Source: Selaginella moellendorffii
Taxonomy: Eukaryota > Streptophyta > Lycopodiopsida > Selaginellales > Selaginellaceae
Direction of reading: 5' to 3'
Assembly (NCBI RefSeq): GCF_000143415.4
Contig: NW_003314412.1
Coordinates: forward strand, 186,494 to 250,493
Length of the DNA stretch: 64,000 nt
Program-made: the position numbers and the translations under genes
Notes under the pieces: model-generated
What the model was told of the DNA's origin: nothing
What the model saw: the letters and a program-made list of their open reading frames with translations, nothing else
Database searches by the model: none
Shown: positions 23,026 to 34,900 of the stretch, one piece after another
How positions within the stretch are numbered: position 1 is the first letter of the stretch
How the letters are laid out: every line of letters begins with the position of its first letter

Positions 23026-25777
23026 ATGATCCTCAGGAGAGGCTTTCGGGGAGGAGGTTGTCCGTGTTGGTGCCCTAGCGGCGGCGGCGGCGTGAAAGAA
23101 GGCGCAGATCCAGGTAGCGGGGGATCTGGTGGCAGCAGTAGTGAGAATACTGTGACCGCTAGGGTTTTGCCGATAGCACGCATTCTATCCAGGTCTTCGA
23201 GCCGCAAAGAGCGCGAGGATAAAGAGGCTGCTGCTCGCGAGGAGCAGCGCATCCAAGGGATCATCATGGCGGCTATGGTGTCAGATAGCAAGACGCCCAA
23301 GGATGTTCGCTACGATCCGCATGCTCCGGGCGATAATCCCTTTGAATTGCCGCATCTCGCCGATTTTCTTCCTCTCCCTCCGGTGGAATCAACTTACAGA
23401 GCCAAGAGCGGGTACGCCAGGAAACAAAAGAGCTAGTGCTAAACTTCTCTCTTCGTGTTTGTAAGGCCGTTTCCTCAAGAAGGGGCTGTTCCAACGAAAG
23501 CCACTCCGGATAGTCAGGATATGCGTCGTCTGTTTGTTCATGACGACGATAGAGTTCTTCTCAAGGTAAAGGTCTTTGAAAGAACAGCAACTTAAACGTA
23601 CCATGGCAAAACGCAGACTTTCAGTAGCTTCAAAGTACTTAACCTGGTAAACTACGCCAACAACAGGTGGTACACTATGGTCATCCAACTTCTGCCGGTA
23701 TCGAATACGGGCCCAAGGGCGAATGGGAGTTCAAGCCTCTGTGGTAAGTTCCTTGTTTCGACAAAGTGAGGTTGTTTGTGTCTGTTGTATGAGGCGTTGT
23801 CTTGTGCTGGTTATCAGGTACCTTGTCAAATATCATCACTTTTGTTTAGTATGAAGTGACGACGATGTCTCTTGAGCTGCAGGGCTCATCGTGCAGGCCC
23901 GCGCGCGTGGATTTACTTTCACCCAATGACAGTATGTACGAGTTCTCGAGTATTGTCATATGCAAAAATGTACCTTTCTTTTTCTCTTTTCAGGTGCGAG
24001 CGGCTATTGTGACTTGCGGTGGTCTTTGCCCGGGGCTTAACGATGTGATTCGGCAGGTACGCATGCTTTTGCATAAACAAGTTTCTGCTGTTTTCTAATG
24101 TTTTTTCTGGTGCGATGCTTTTCAGGTTGTCTATACGCTCGAAACTTACGGCGTCACAGACATCTTGGGCATTCAGTATGGTTTTCGTGGGTTCCTTGAT
24201 AAGACGTTGCCACCTATCATTGTAAGTATGGTAACATTGCTCGTTGCTGTACTTATCGCGTTTGTGTTTTTATGCAGCTGAATCGTAAGGTTGTTCAAGG
24301 CATACACATGCGCGGAGGAAGTTTTCTTGGCGTTTCGCGTGGGCACCCAAACGTTGAAGAGCTTGTTGACAAACTAGAGGTAACTGAGTGTGCTTTGTAA
24401 GCTTTAGCAAGTGAAGTATTGAAGCTGTTTTGATGCAGGAGTGGGGCATCAATATGCTGTATGTCATCGGTGGAAATGGCTCTCATGCTGGAGCTAGCGC
24501 TATCTACGAAATTGTAAGCTTGAGGAGTGAGTGAACGTGTCCGATTGCTGACACGTCCCTGCGTGCAGTGTTACAAACGGAAATTGAAGATTGTCGTTGT
24601 TGGCATTCCAAAAACCATTGACAATGACATTCTTTTGATTGATAAAACGTTCGGTTTTGACACTGCTGTGGAGGAAGCACAAAGAGCAATAAACGCTGCC
24701 TACGTTGAGGTATGTTGGAGGCACGCACTCAGTTTCCGCTTGTTTATACCTTGTCTCCGAATACATTTTGCTGCAGGCCAGTAGCGCTCTCAATGGTGTT
24801 GGTATTGTTAAGCTCATGGGCAGGCAGAGTGGATTTATTGCCATGTATGCAACACTTGCCAGCGGCCAAGTAGACCTTGTCCTGATTCCGGAGGTGAGGT
24901 TTATGGATTGGTGACCCGGCTACAACATTTTCACTGCTTGTGAACAGGTGCCTTTTGAAATGGACGGAAAGAATGGTGTTCTAGCGTTCATGAAGAAAAG
25001 GCTTGACAAGAATGGTAACTGCGTAGTAGTCATTGCCGAAGGTGCTGCTCAGGTACTGTTTCCTTTATTTACTTTTCTCCTTCCGTTTAAACACTTTCTG
25101 GTTCTTACAGAATTATCTCGAAGGCACCGGAGGCACTGATGCATCTGGCAATCCGATCCTAGGAGACGCTGGAAAGTGGCTCTACAATCTTGTGAGTAAC
25201 TTTGGTTGTCGAACTACACATTATCTGACTTAGGAGTGTCAATCTACAGGTTAAATCCCACTTCAAGGAGTTGAACATCCCTGTCGATGTGAAATACATC
25301 GACCCAACGTACATGATCCGAGCAAGAGCTTGCAACTCGTCGGACCACATCTACTGCAGCGTCCTTGGACAGAATGCGGTATGTACATAGCATACACTCG
25401 TGTCCGAAAAGCTCAATTCATTTCTTGCGTTTTTCCAGGTTCATGGTGCCTTCGCTGGCTACACAAACTTTAGCATTGGACTGGTGAACACGCATTACGT
25501 GCTGCTGCCGATTCCAGAGATCATCAAGACTGCTCGAGCTGTGGATCCAAACAGCAACATGTGGCACAGATGCTTGGGATCCACAGGCCAGCCAGACTTC
25601 GCTCCGGGGCCTCCAGAAATCAAGCCGAGCAGCTATCCCCTGAGCCAGAAGAGAGCCAGCAACTTGATGCAGATGAACGCCATGGCTCAGCCATCAGGAC
25701 CGGCTTCCAAGCAGCCAGTGAAGACACAGGGGCCTTCCAAAGCAGCGCAGGGCGCCAAGGCAGCTCAAAAACGATAG
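23026..25777 (+). CDS. PFK: ATP-dependent 6-phosphofructokinase, plant type
   Basis: Fourteen exons give 619 residues: 23026-23411, 23466-23565, 23667-23743, 23883-23931, 23994-24056, 24126-24221, 24278-24379, 24439-24513, 24569-24709, 24777-24893, 24948-25052, 25111-25191, 25250-25378 and 25439-25777. It phosphorylates fructose 6-phosphate in glycolysis. Visible motifs are [12 protein letters not shown] (ATP loop), [19 protein letters not shown], the catalytic [26 protein letters not shown] and IAEGAAQ. The GGNG form, with Asn where bacterial PFK has Asp, is known to me in one plant subclade (Arabidopsis PFK2-like). The N-terminal 60 residues are Gly/Ser/Arg-rich and could be a plastid signal. 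About 60 extra Pro/Gln/Lys/Ser-rich residues follow the usual TGQPDF end. A two-codon ATG-GTA-TGA uORF overlaps the start. Confidence 0.94.
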
Positions 25778-26051
25778 GAAGATCATCATCTCTTCCAAGT
25801 TTTTCTTTCCGAAAGTTTCATCGCTACTCGTGTTCTACGTTCTCACTTGCGAAGGAATTTTTTTTGTAGCAAACGTTGTGTGAGAATGTCTGGTGGATTT
25901 ATATGAAAACTTTCATCCAAAATCGTAGTAGTACTTTGATGTTGTAGAAAGAGTTCCTTAAGGAAGAACAAAAGCAAGAAAAACTTCTAGTAGAGGTACC
26001 TCAGCCATGAAGAAAGATGGAAAAATCTCTTCTTCCTTCTTCCTTGATCTC

Positions 26052-26486
26052 TCAACGGTAGGACTTCTGGAAGCGAGCGCGAGCTCCGCGGCCTCCAAAC
26101 TTCTTGGGCTCGCAGCGCCGGGGATCAGCCACCAGGAGCGTCCTGTCGTAGCTCACCAATCGATCCTTGATCTCCTTCTTGGAGTGCTCGTCCACAAACT
26201 TCTGCGTGAAGGCCACCAGCGCCTTGGCGATGCTCTGCCGGATGGCGTAAATCTGGGAGGTGTGGCCTCCGCCGCGCACGCGGATCCTCATGTCCACCCC
26301 CGCGAAGCGCTCGCGGCCGAGGAGAAGGATCGGCTCCACCGCCTTGAATCGCAGGATCTCGGGCTCCACAAGCTCGATCGGGCAGCCATTGATCTTGATC
26401 AGCCCGCGCCCCTTCTTGCAGTATGTCACCGCCACTGCCGTCTTCTTCCTGCCAAAACACTGCACGGATTGAATAGCCGCCGCCAT
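26052..26486 (-). CDS. RPS16: 40S ribosomal protein S16 (uS9)
   Basis: A single exon of 144 residues. It has the uS9 pattern [18 protein letters not shown] near the start, [22 protein letters not shown] in the middle and the conserved basic end RARFQKSYR, which reaches into the ribosomal P site. The ATG at 26486 gives the usual plant length and the MAAAIQSVQ start; upstream in-frame sequence is leader. A TTAGGGTT telo-box-like motif lies in the leader (26539-26552), typical of plant ribosomal protein genes. Its stop faces the PFK stop 275 bp away. Confidence 0.97.
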   Translation of the reverse strand: MAAAIQSVQCFGRKKTAVAVTYCKKGRGLIKINGCPIELVEPEILRFKAVEPILLLGRERFAGVDMRIRVRGGGHTSQIYAIRQSIAKALVAFTQKFVDEHSKKEIKDRLVSYDRTLLVADPRRCEPKKFGGRGARARFQKSYR

Positions 26487-26644
26487 CTCACCTCCGCGCG
26501 CCGCCGCCCCGCCTCCGAAGAACCCTAGCCGAGAGCGAGGATTAGGGTTCTGGGCTTTGGGAGAGGTCTTTGGCTCGAATCCTGGGAAGTTAGATCTTGA
26601 AATTAGGGCTCTTGCTCTTACATTGAACAAACAAAATATTCCTT

Positions 26645-26952
26645 TTAATATTCGTGCGGCGGCTTCTGTGTAGGAAGGATTCCAAATCGCTTCTTGAGCA
26701 TCACGCGCTGCTTGGAGAATTTATCGTCCGGGGAGAATCGCGCTGGATGGATGGACAAATCCCAAATCGAAATCAATCGCAGGAACAAAAGAGGGCTTTT
26801 TTCTCTACCTGGATGCGAGGATTCAGTGGGCGATCCATCGGGCGCCTCTTTCTGCCATAAAAACCCATGAAATTCCATCTCGCAGAGCTATGGCTCACCT
26901 TGATCGTGTACACCTTCTGGCCCTCCTCGTTGACATAGCACATGAGATACAT
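26645..26952 (-). CDS. NOP10: H/ACA snoRNP protein NOP10
   Basis: Three exons on the minus strand, 26952-26899, 26851-26809 and 26742-26645, give 64 residues, the usual size. It starts [18 protein letters not shown], contains [18 protein letters not shown], and ends in [17 protein letters not shown]10 is a structural part of the nucleolar H/ACA pseudouridine synthase complex for rRNA and also of telomerase RNP in some lineages. Introns are 47 and 66 bp. The second intron is in frame and open, so unspliced transcripts would encode a longer protein. It lies 158 bp upstream of RPS16 on the same strand. Confidence 0.97.
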
Positions 26953-27629
26953 GATCGATCGATCGAGCGCCCGCTAAACGCCTAAACGCCCACCAAGAAC
27001 CCTAAAACGCGGAGGGAAAAAAATTAAGCCTGGATTGTGGGAAGGAATCCAATCCAATTCCATTCCATCCACGTCGGATCCTTGGAAACTGCGATGCATG
27101 GGCAATGGCGATGGGAGCATCCCATCCCATGCCCATCCCCATCCATCCATTCATTCGTTTCCATTCAACTTCCTTTATTGACATTCATAGCCTATGGCAT
27201 GGGGGGTGTTATATGTGCCATGTGTGTGTGTGTGGGATCTATCTGCGAATGAGAACGGAATCCCTGGGCCTTTGCTTGTAGGGTTAGGGCAGGCTAGGGT
27301 GCGCAATCGCGCTTGGATCTAGCCGCCTCCTTGCCGATTCCCTCCACCGCGTGAGCGAGCGAGTGAATCCCCCGCCGCGAGCACAGATTTCGGGCGAAAT
27401 ATCGGGTCGCGCGGTAGCGGCAGCGGCGGCGGCAGTGGCGGCGGCGGCGATTGATGGTTGAATCGCGAGTTTGGCTCCTCCCGGGGCGGATTGGCGCGGC
27501 TATGGGATCGATGCTCTAGCCGGGTAGCTCGATGTGGTGGTGTTAGGGTTAGGGTTTGAGGGGTTTAGGGATTGGCTATGGTTGCTTTGGTGCTGGCAGC
27601 CAGGAATATATTTTTTGGCTCCACGAAAG
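26953..27629. promoter_or_regulatory. Divergent promoter and GC-rich leader between NOP10 and the ARID-PHD gene
   Basis: No coding gene is seen. Telomere-like motifs are present: an AACCCTAAA element near 26,999-27,007 on the NOP10 side, and TTAGGGTTAGGG-type runs near 27,281 and 27,543-27,558 on the ARID side. A short TG run lies at about 27,219-27,234, and a GGC-rich run at 27,410-27,452 that fits a 5' leader. Confidence 0.5.
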
Positions 27630-30600
27630 ATGTCCAAGGCGCTTATTGGGAGAGGCAAGCCTCCCTCTCTTCTACTCGCGGTGCAGTGTGGGAAGAAGAA
27701 GAAGAACGAGCTCTCCAGCCCGGAGAATAATGGAAACTTTGATGATCGGCCAGTGGACCTTGCGTCGGGAGGAAATTTGGAGGTATGGTTTTCTCTTAAG
27801 TTGGTGTGTGTGAGTTTGCTGATAAGTTGTTTCCTTGTGCTGAAGATTCATTTCATGGATTGTCCCTCGTACAATGAGGTGAAGCAAAAGCTGAAAGCCA
27901 CGCGACCAGAGTTTTTGCTGCTCCTGGGAGAGAGAGGCTCCGGCCGGAATGAAGTCGGGTCGCTCTGCCTCGGGGAGAAGATCGTCACGGGGGAGACTCT
28001 GAAATCCATGATTGGTTCGAAACTTCCAGAATTCGTAAAGACTTTCCGCATGCCCGTTTCCTACACGCTGTTGACGTTCGCTTTTGCGCTGCAGGTCTAC
28101 ATTGAGTCGTCAAATAGTGGAAAAGTTGCCGACAGCATCCATACACTCGTACGTCTGCCACGAGTTTTTTTTTTTTCTTTTCTTTTCTTTCTTTTCTTTT
28201 GTTTTTCTAACTAATGGAAGTGTTTCCTCTTTCCAGGGAGTGAGGCATGTTGCACATTGGGATGGCTCTGTGACTTCTCTAGCTGCTGCTCACTTTCGGC
28301 AATCGCTTGTAGCGTGCTTGAGGACGTAAGCTTTTGTTTGGAAGCTCTGCAAAGCTTCGTTTACGTGTTTTTGTTTCAGGCCTGGGTGTGATCCTTGGGA
28401 TGCATTTGAGCTGGCGAATGCATCATTGGAGATACATTATGGGCAAACTAGTGGCAGCCAGCCGATGCTCTTAGGAGAAGGTCCACCGGTTCTTGACGAT
28501 CCTCTTAAAGACATGGAGGATGATCCTCCTCTTATTCAAATTTATGACGAAGAGACGGAAATTCGCCTTCTTGTCTGTGCTGAAGCTTGTGCGTCGGTAC
28601 ACATCTCACCTTTTATCTTTGCTCTAAGTTTAACAAACGCTTACTCTTTGTTTACCTGTTTACTAGGATTCAAGCTCTTTACAAGCCGTTGAGGTCGCTT
28701 TGACGTCACTTTTCGCAATAGAGGTACGTGCTTCGCGTAGGTTCTGTTTTACCATTTATCTTTTACAACTTCAGGTTAGAGGCATGCGTCTTATACATCG
28801 AATCAGGTGAGTCGTTTTGGATACGCCTCCTTTCGTTTCTGACATCTGAATTGCGTGCGCAGTGCCCCTCCGCCACCCTCTGCAGCATCAACGTTTGCTC
28901 GTGGAGTTGTAACTATGCGTTGTGACCTTTGTACTTCTAGCAGCGCCCGCATATCTCTTGTGGTGTCTGGCAGCGCGCAAACTTGTTTTGCCGATCATGT
29001 AAGTCTGGTGTTGAGCGAATGATGATTCTAACTATTTCATGTACAGTTTTTAGAATCTACTATTAGGAAAGGGCTTATGGAGAAAAGCCAGGCTCTTCAA
29101 CTTATTATGTCCGAAGATAATATGCCTGCTGAAATAAGGCGTTCCACTTCTATAGCGTGCGGGGCTGCTGTTGTCGAGACCCGTGCTAAAGTTCCAAACT
29201 GGGCTGCTCAGGTGCGCCGTGTTTTATTTCTGCTGGCTCTGAAATACGTTTATCGTGGTGTTCCAGACTTTGAGGCAGCTATCAACTGACACATCGTACA
29301 AGACCTTAGTTGCTCTTGGCATTGCCGGTATTGAAGGGTCTCCTGTCGCTGCATTCCAACAGGAAGACGCAGAGAGGCTGGGCCTTTTAAGAAACGAGCC
29401 GCCGAAACCACTGGGTTCTCCTCGTTGCAATGGTTTCAGTGAGGCGCCCATCATTCCTGCATGGCTCACACCAGCAGCCCCGACGAGAAAGAGACAGAAC
29501 CTGTGCCTGTCGAGCATCAACTTCAATGGTGACGGGCCTTTAAACGGCGACAGCAAATCAGTGTTCCTCGCTGCGATGAAGCCGATACCACATGCAACTC
29601 GGCGGAAGTTGATGCCTTTTGCGGGCGTGGTTTCGGCTGGGGCTCAGGCTGGCTGGTCCATGAAGCTGAATGGAAATACAAAAAGCACCAGACCCGAGGG
29701 GACGTCGGCGCCGTCAGGCCATGGAAGAGGAGGGCATACGTTTCCGATTGTTCTTCCCAGCGTCAAGAAACATCACTGCAGCCGCCCGTCAATGTTGGAG
29801 TGTCCAGAGGTGAAGTCTGCTTTGCTCTTGATACGCCTGGTTTCAGTAACTAATGTGGTCTTTACAGGAGGAATTTCTTAACGACGTTGTCCAGTTTTTG
29901 GTTTCCAGAGGACACGGTCGACTCATTCCTCCAACTGGTATCGAGGCCTTTCCGGATGTTGTGTTGAACGGCAAGAGGCTCGATCTCTATAACCTGTACC
30001 GGGAGGTAAGTTTCGCGTGTTAATTTTCTTTTGTGCGGAGCCCCTGTTGGCCCACCTTTCGATGTTTCAGGTCGTCTCCAGAGGAGGCTTTCGGGTTGGG
30101 AATGGCATCAACTGGAAAGGTCAAATATTTTCGAAGATGCGTAACCACACAACAACAAACAGAATGACTGTATGTGGCATTCTTTTCCCGCAAAGTTGAC
30201 TTCGGGGCTGAATGTGTCGTTTTATCTCTGGCAGGGCGTCGGCAATACACTAAAGAAGCACTACGAAACATATCTTTTGGAGTACGAGCTTGCGCACGAC
30301 GATGTGGATGGCGAGTGCTGCATCTTGTGTCACAGGTGAGCGGAGCACGACTTTACTTTCTTTCTCTGTGGAAATCCCATTTGCACTGACGCGCTGGTTG
30401 TACAAAAACACTTGCAGCAGCGCAGAGGGCGACTGGGTGAACTGCGGCATCTGTGGCGAGTGGGCTCACTTCGGGTGCGATAGAAGGACGGGCCTGGCAA
30501 CATTCAAGGTACGTGGACGGTGGCGGTCCGGCGTGGTTTTCCTCACATTCCAACTTTGTTTGCTTTAGGAGTATGCGAAGACGGACGGGCTCGAGTACAT

Positions 30601-30706
30601 ATGTCCTCGCTGCAGCGTTGGCTCTGCCAGAGGCGTGACGTCGAGGAAGAAGCAAAGGCCTTCTTCCGGGGACGGTCTCGTCATCTTCAAAGGCAGGAAG
30701 AATTGA
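27630..30706 (+). CDS. ARID and PHD-finger chromatin protein
   Basis: Fifteen exons give 733 residues: 27630-27782, 27846-28034, 28095-28148, 28237-28325, 28380-28596, 28667-28723, 28775-28806, 28863-28998, 29047-29211, 29267-29809, 29868-30005, 30071-30169, 30235-30335, 30418-30508 and 30569-30706. The ARID DNA-binding domain is at about residues 540-640 (EEFLNDVVQFLVSRGHGRLI, LDLYNLYREVVSRGGF, NHTTTNRMTGVGNTLKKHYE). A PHD-like finger follows at about 653-705 (CCILC..WVNCGICGEWAHFGCD..YICPRC). The long N-terminal half is without a domain I can name. The layout matches plant ARID4-type proteins, which act in chromatin-remodelling complexes in the nucleus. The start MSKALIGRG was chosen over an in-frame hydrophobic extension starting at 27534. 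Confidence 0.9.
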
Positions 30707-30837
30707 TTGGAAGACTCCAAGGAGGAGCAAAGGAGCCAAGGAGGAGGAGGAGGAGGTGTTTGTATATTCCAAGAGTTTTTGTGGGGGCAGAGGTCTGTTG
30801 CTTTGTACATTGTATAGGAGAAGGAGAAAAACGCACC

Positions 30838-30860
30838 AAAAAAAAAAAAAAAAAAAAAAC
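30838..30860 (+). repeat. Poly(A) run in the ARID 3' region
   Basis: An uninterrupted A tract of about 22 bases lies 130 bp after the stop codon. It could be a slippage-prone microsatellite. No processed-copy structure surrounds it. Confidence 0.7.
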
Positions 30861-31262
30861 AGATGGATTGATTTCTCTCTTCTCTCATCACATTGTAAAT
30901 GTGATGATAAGGAGCGAGCTAAAAGGAAGCAAAAGATATAGAGAATCAAAGATTGTTTTGTTTAATACCCCAAGTCTTCCAAGTTCTCTCTTGTTGTTGT
31001 CCAGGGGAGGGGCTAAAGTGCCCACCACCAAACAATAAAGAATATACAAGGATAGAAACAACTGGAAAGCCACTGTGCAAAGCATCCCACTCTTTTCATG
31101 TGAACTCTCTCCTCTCCCCCTCTCTCTCCCCGGTCTTTTTTTTCATATAAGAGAGGGAGTGACTTCTACGTAGGGAGTTTAAAGTCGTCTCTCGTTTCTT
31201 CTCTCTTCCTTGTCTCCTTTGCTTGGGAGAGTTCCGTTTGGCGGCCAGCGCTCGTGACAGCC

Positions 31263-31963
31263 ATGAGTAGCAGCTCACCAAAGAGAATGTCCGCCGAAAG
31301 CCAGGTATGGAGAAACTTCTCCTTTTCGAAAAGGTTCTAGTTTGTCCGTGTGCTTGGATCCGGAAGAAAGAGTACCTGGCCGCCGCAATTGACTACATAC
31401 AGCACCTGGAGCGGAGCGTGCAGTGCCTCCGGGACGAAGTTTGCAAGGCGCAAGAGCAAACCGACGAGGATCTCAACGACGATGCCTCGTCGCTCACCAC
31501 CAGCTGCGTCTCCGGCCTGGAATCCAGCGACAATATCAATAGCATCGTCTTGCAAGTAAGCGGAGGAGAAGTGAAAAACTTCTCTTCCTTTCCCTTTCCC
31601 CTTCCTGTGTTCTTGGATCATGATATTCATTCTTTTGTGTCGACGTAAAGTTGGAGGTGTCCCGGGACGACAGCAGCAGCATGTATGCCTTCCACATCGT
31701 CTGTAAAAGCGAGCAGCAAGCTCTAGAGAGATTGGTGAGAGCGTTCGAGGAGCTGGACGTGGAGGTCCAGCAGGCCAACATCACGACGCGAAACGAGCAA
31801 ATAAGCAGCTATTACCTCGTCAAGGTACTGAAAAGTGGCCCGTCCGTACCTACGTGTGTTTTGTTCTTCCTGCTCTCAGGCCCCGCAATGGAGCCGCCTC
31901 AGCTCAGACGATGTAAAGAAGGAGTTTCTCAGCACGATGTCCAGGATTGGTGTGCCACTGTGA
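31263..31963 (+). CDS. HLH/ACT-like protein lacking the bHLH basic region
   Basis: Four exons, 31263-31304, 31367-31555, 31651-31824 and 31880-31963, give 162 residues. After a 14-residue start, the sequence KEYLAAAIDYIQHLERSVQCL matches the second helix and zipper of plant bHLH proteins. An acidic Ser/Thr stretch follows, then an ACT-like C-terminal domain (MYAFHIVCKSEQQALERLVRAFEELDVEV). The basic DNA-contact region and first helix are not found in the 300 bp upstream or in the first intron. It may dimerise without binding DNA, or an upstream exon may be missed. The first intron's acceptor (CGGAAG) is weak, so that junction is the least certain. Confidence 0.65.
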
Positions 31964-31991
31964 CATATGAACTTCTTTGGTGGCTGGCATG

Positions 31992-34900
31992 TCAGTTCAA
32001 AATCTGTGGTCTAGACTGGACAATTGCTACATTTCCGCTGCTGTACACACCTTCTATATCCTGTGTGATCAAAAAGATGAATCTTAAATTTTAATCAGTA
32101 CAATGCTTAGATTACCTGTGGCTGTCCATTGAATGCAGCCTCCACATTGATCCCGACTTGACAGACCGCTTTCAGAAGCTGACCACGAAACTGATAGAAG
32201 AAAACAAGATGAGAAAATAGAACGAGGAAAGTGGAACACACTCACAGCATGGTCCCATATGAGTCGTTCTTCGCTATAGTCTAGCACGACCTCCTTGGAG
32301 ACATCTACGGTGACACTGTCATATCTGCCCAACTAAAGGTTAGCTCCAGTGAAAAAGATATGTAGAGCTGTACTTACAGTCCAGCACCAGAAAAGCCTTC
32401 AAGATCTTCGCCATTTGAATCCGATCGTGCGATGACCGTTCCTTCGGCTGCAAACAGTCCAACGCGCTTCGAAGGCAGTGATAAAATCCTCGCTTCTACA
32501 AAAGTGGAGAGGTTCAGACAGGTTATCAGCCATGCTAACTGGTCCGCACCTTCCAGATTCGATTTAGCAACAGTGAAACTAAATGCACTGCCCTTATGAT
32601 TCCCCACAAGGACCTCTCCCAAGCCTGGAACAATCTGCAGCTTCGAGGTATGCTTGTCAAAAACCTCTCGTGGCCAAATATAAGTTACCTCACAGAACAT
32701 CAATTCCGGGTCTTTTGCAATAGGATGCATTGTATGGATCACAAATGCATAGTCGGTTGCAATAACTTTCTGGATCAGACAACCCATAAAAAGTGCCTCG
32801 TCAGGAATTCCATGAGCTCGCCTACTAAGCCTGGAAAGGAAAGACAAAGCTATAAGAGATTTCAACGATAGGACAAGAAGTTACCATGCTCTATCAGTCC
32901 ATTTACTTGACCACACTTGGCATATGGCTTGCCACGCTTTTTCCCAATTGTCCTCATTCTCCCATGCACCCGTCGGTATCAAACCACAAGCCTCCGCTAC
33001 ACTGGTCACTTGTCGCTTCAGATCCTTGGGGACTGTCAGTTTAGTTCTGACAAGGCCCCGAATTCTAGCCAATTCGGTGGAAATTCTGCATTTTAAAAAG
33101 CATTCACGCGAGATGTGAAGATTTACAAAGCTCACCTTTCTGAGTCAGACGTTGCTTTCAACCTCTGTAACGAAAAGCCAAAGGGAGAATTCACTCCAGA
33201 ATTGATAGGATCGTTCATAACGCTCTCAAAAACACCAAGGGGCAAAGCAATGGACGGAGGAAGCTGAAACAGAAATTTAACGTTATAAACAGCTTAAAAC
33301 CAAGTTTACCAAAACTGATTTGTCCAAGGCCTTTCTCATCATAGAGATCTTTATGGATTTTGCGCCAACTTTCCCTTCCTCAAACTCGTCCTCTGACAGC
33401 ACAAGTTTCTCCAGCTAGAGACAAGCGCATGAGGAAAATTGAGGTGTAAAGGAAGATAGACACAAACCTGGTAATTCCTTATGGAAGAAGTTTTAACGTG
33501 GGTAGTGCCTGTAGAAGAACAAAAAATTACTAAACATCAACCAGTATCAAAGTGTACCCACAATTTTCGGCTTTGAGATCGTGTTCGGCACATTCATCGC
33601 ATTCAGAAACTAGAACTTGCCCTGATGCACCAATGTTAACAAGAACATGTTGTCCTGACAAAACCTCACAGAGTGTCACGGCGTTGATTATAAAGCTTCT
33701 TACGGAATACCTGAGAAAGACTTCAGACTTCCAAACTCCTCGCTGCTAAAGCAGCTAGAGAGCAAAACCTGTTCACTAGAAGAATGTAGTTAACTCCATC
33801 CTAATAAAATACGTACCTGAGAATCTCGTGCACGAATTGCAACGTGGCTGAGCATATCAACAGTGCTCGCACACAGCACAGCAGTTACACCAACTGGTAT
33901 GTCTTCCATGCCATCTACCTATATTATCTTGACAAAGCAAAGATCAGAAAAGAAACTCTCACCTTCTCTGTAAGAACAACATGTGGTTCCGAGTAAGTAA
34001 GACCTTGAATTGATGACAACGTTGGAAGGACCACGACCTTTCCAACCGCAGAAGGCTGATGGCTTACAACCTGCAAGAACTAAAGTAAAACAAGAGAGAG
34101 AAAAACTTTATAGAACGTGCACCTGCCAAGTGCTTAGTCCCGCAGTTCCACGAAGAATCGATTGCAATCTCTGTAGAAGGCCGGATATATTAAAGAGTAC
34201 TTGTCCTCGTACAACCTATGTAGAGCAGTAGTTACAACATAGCGACCAATAGCCTACAACTTGCAAACCTCTTCACCAAAATTCTTTATGTAGCTTTCTG
34301 CAATACCACATGCTTTACCAAGAATTTCCGCATTCGGTTGTACAATCTTGTAAATGTGATCCATATAATCTGCAAGGCTCGCAACAGTGAAAACTATGAA
34401 CTTGCTAGAAAGATGAAAAAACCTTCAACTGAGAGTGCTATTCGATCAGCAGCGGACATAGCCAGCAGCGCCCAGGTTGATGTCCATCTCGGTTCTGCTT
34501 TCACCTGTACGTTCTTATCAACACAGAAGCTTGCAAATCGACAACGTGCATACTTTATTCCAGTATTTCAGGCACATGTTAAGCTCCTCACTTTCGGCAT
34601 CGATGCAGCAGTTCTCAAGAACAAGAGATAGGAGCTCGCATAAGTCATCTCCGCTTAGTGCAGACTGAAACACGAGAGTTAGAATTGGCATATAACATTG
34701 GAGTTTTACCTTGTCAATCCGTCCAATAGAAAGCCCAAAAAAGTTGTTGAGAGCAATATCCAGCAGCATTACGTCCCTCTGCACCAGACCTCCTCTCCAT
34801 ACTTTCTCAAGTTTCTTCCTGGCCTTGACAAGTTCTCCAGGTATCCACCTGTTCAAGCTTAAGTTGTAAACTAGCAATTGAAATCACAAAGAAAATACAA

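Noticed and set aside
24439..24513. Reading the Asn in the PFK GGNG loop as a dead enzyme
   Set aside because: The same form is known to me from a plant PFK subclade, and all other catalytic motifs are intact.
27534..27629. An N-terminal extension of the ARID protein rich in Trp and Leu
   Set aside because: It overlaps telo-box-like leader sequence and reads as leader. The downstream Met gives a normal start.
30838..30860. The poly(A) run as the tail of a processed gene copy
   Set aside because: The gene before it has 15 exons with normal introns, and there is no flanking duplication.
32641..32688. Treating the 48-bp in-frame gap in the dikinase as coding
   Set aside because: It has GTAACT and an AG end, and removing it restores the family's continuous sequence before PGLGEVLVG. 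Retention is possible but not the main form.
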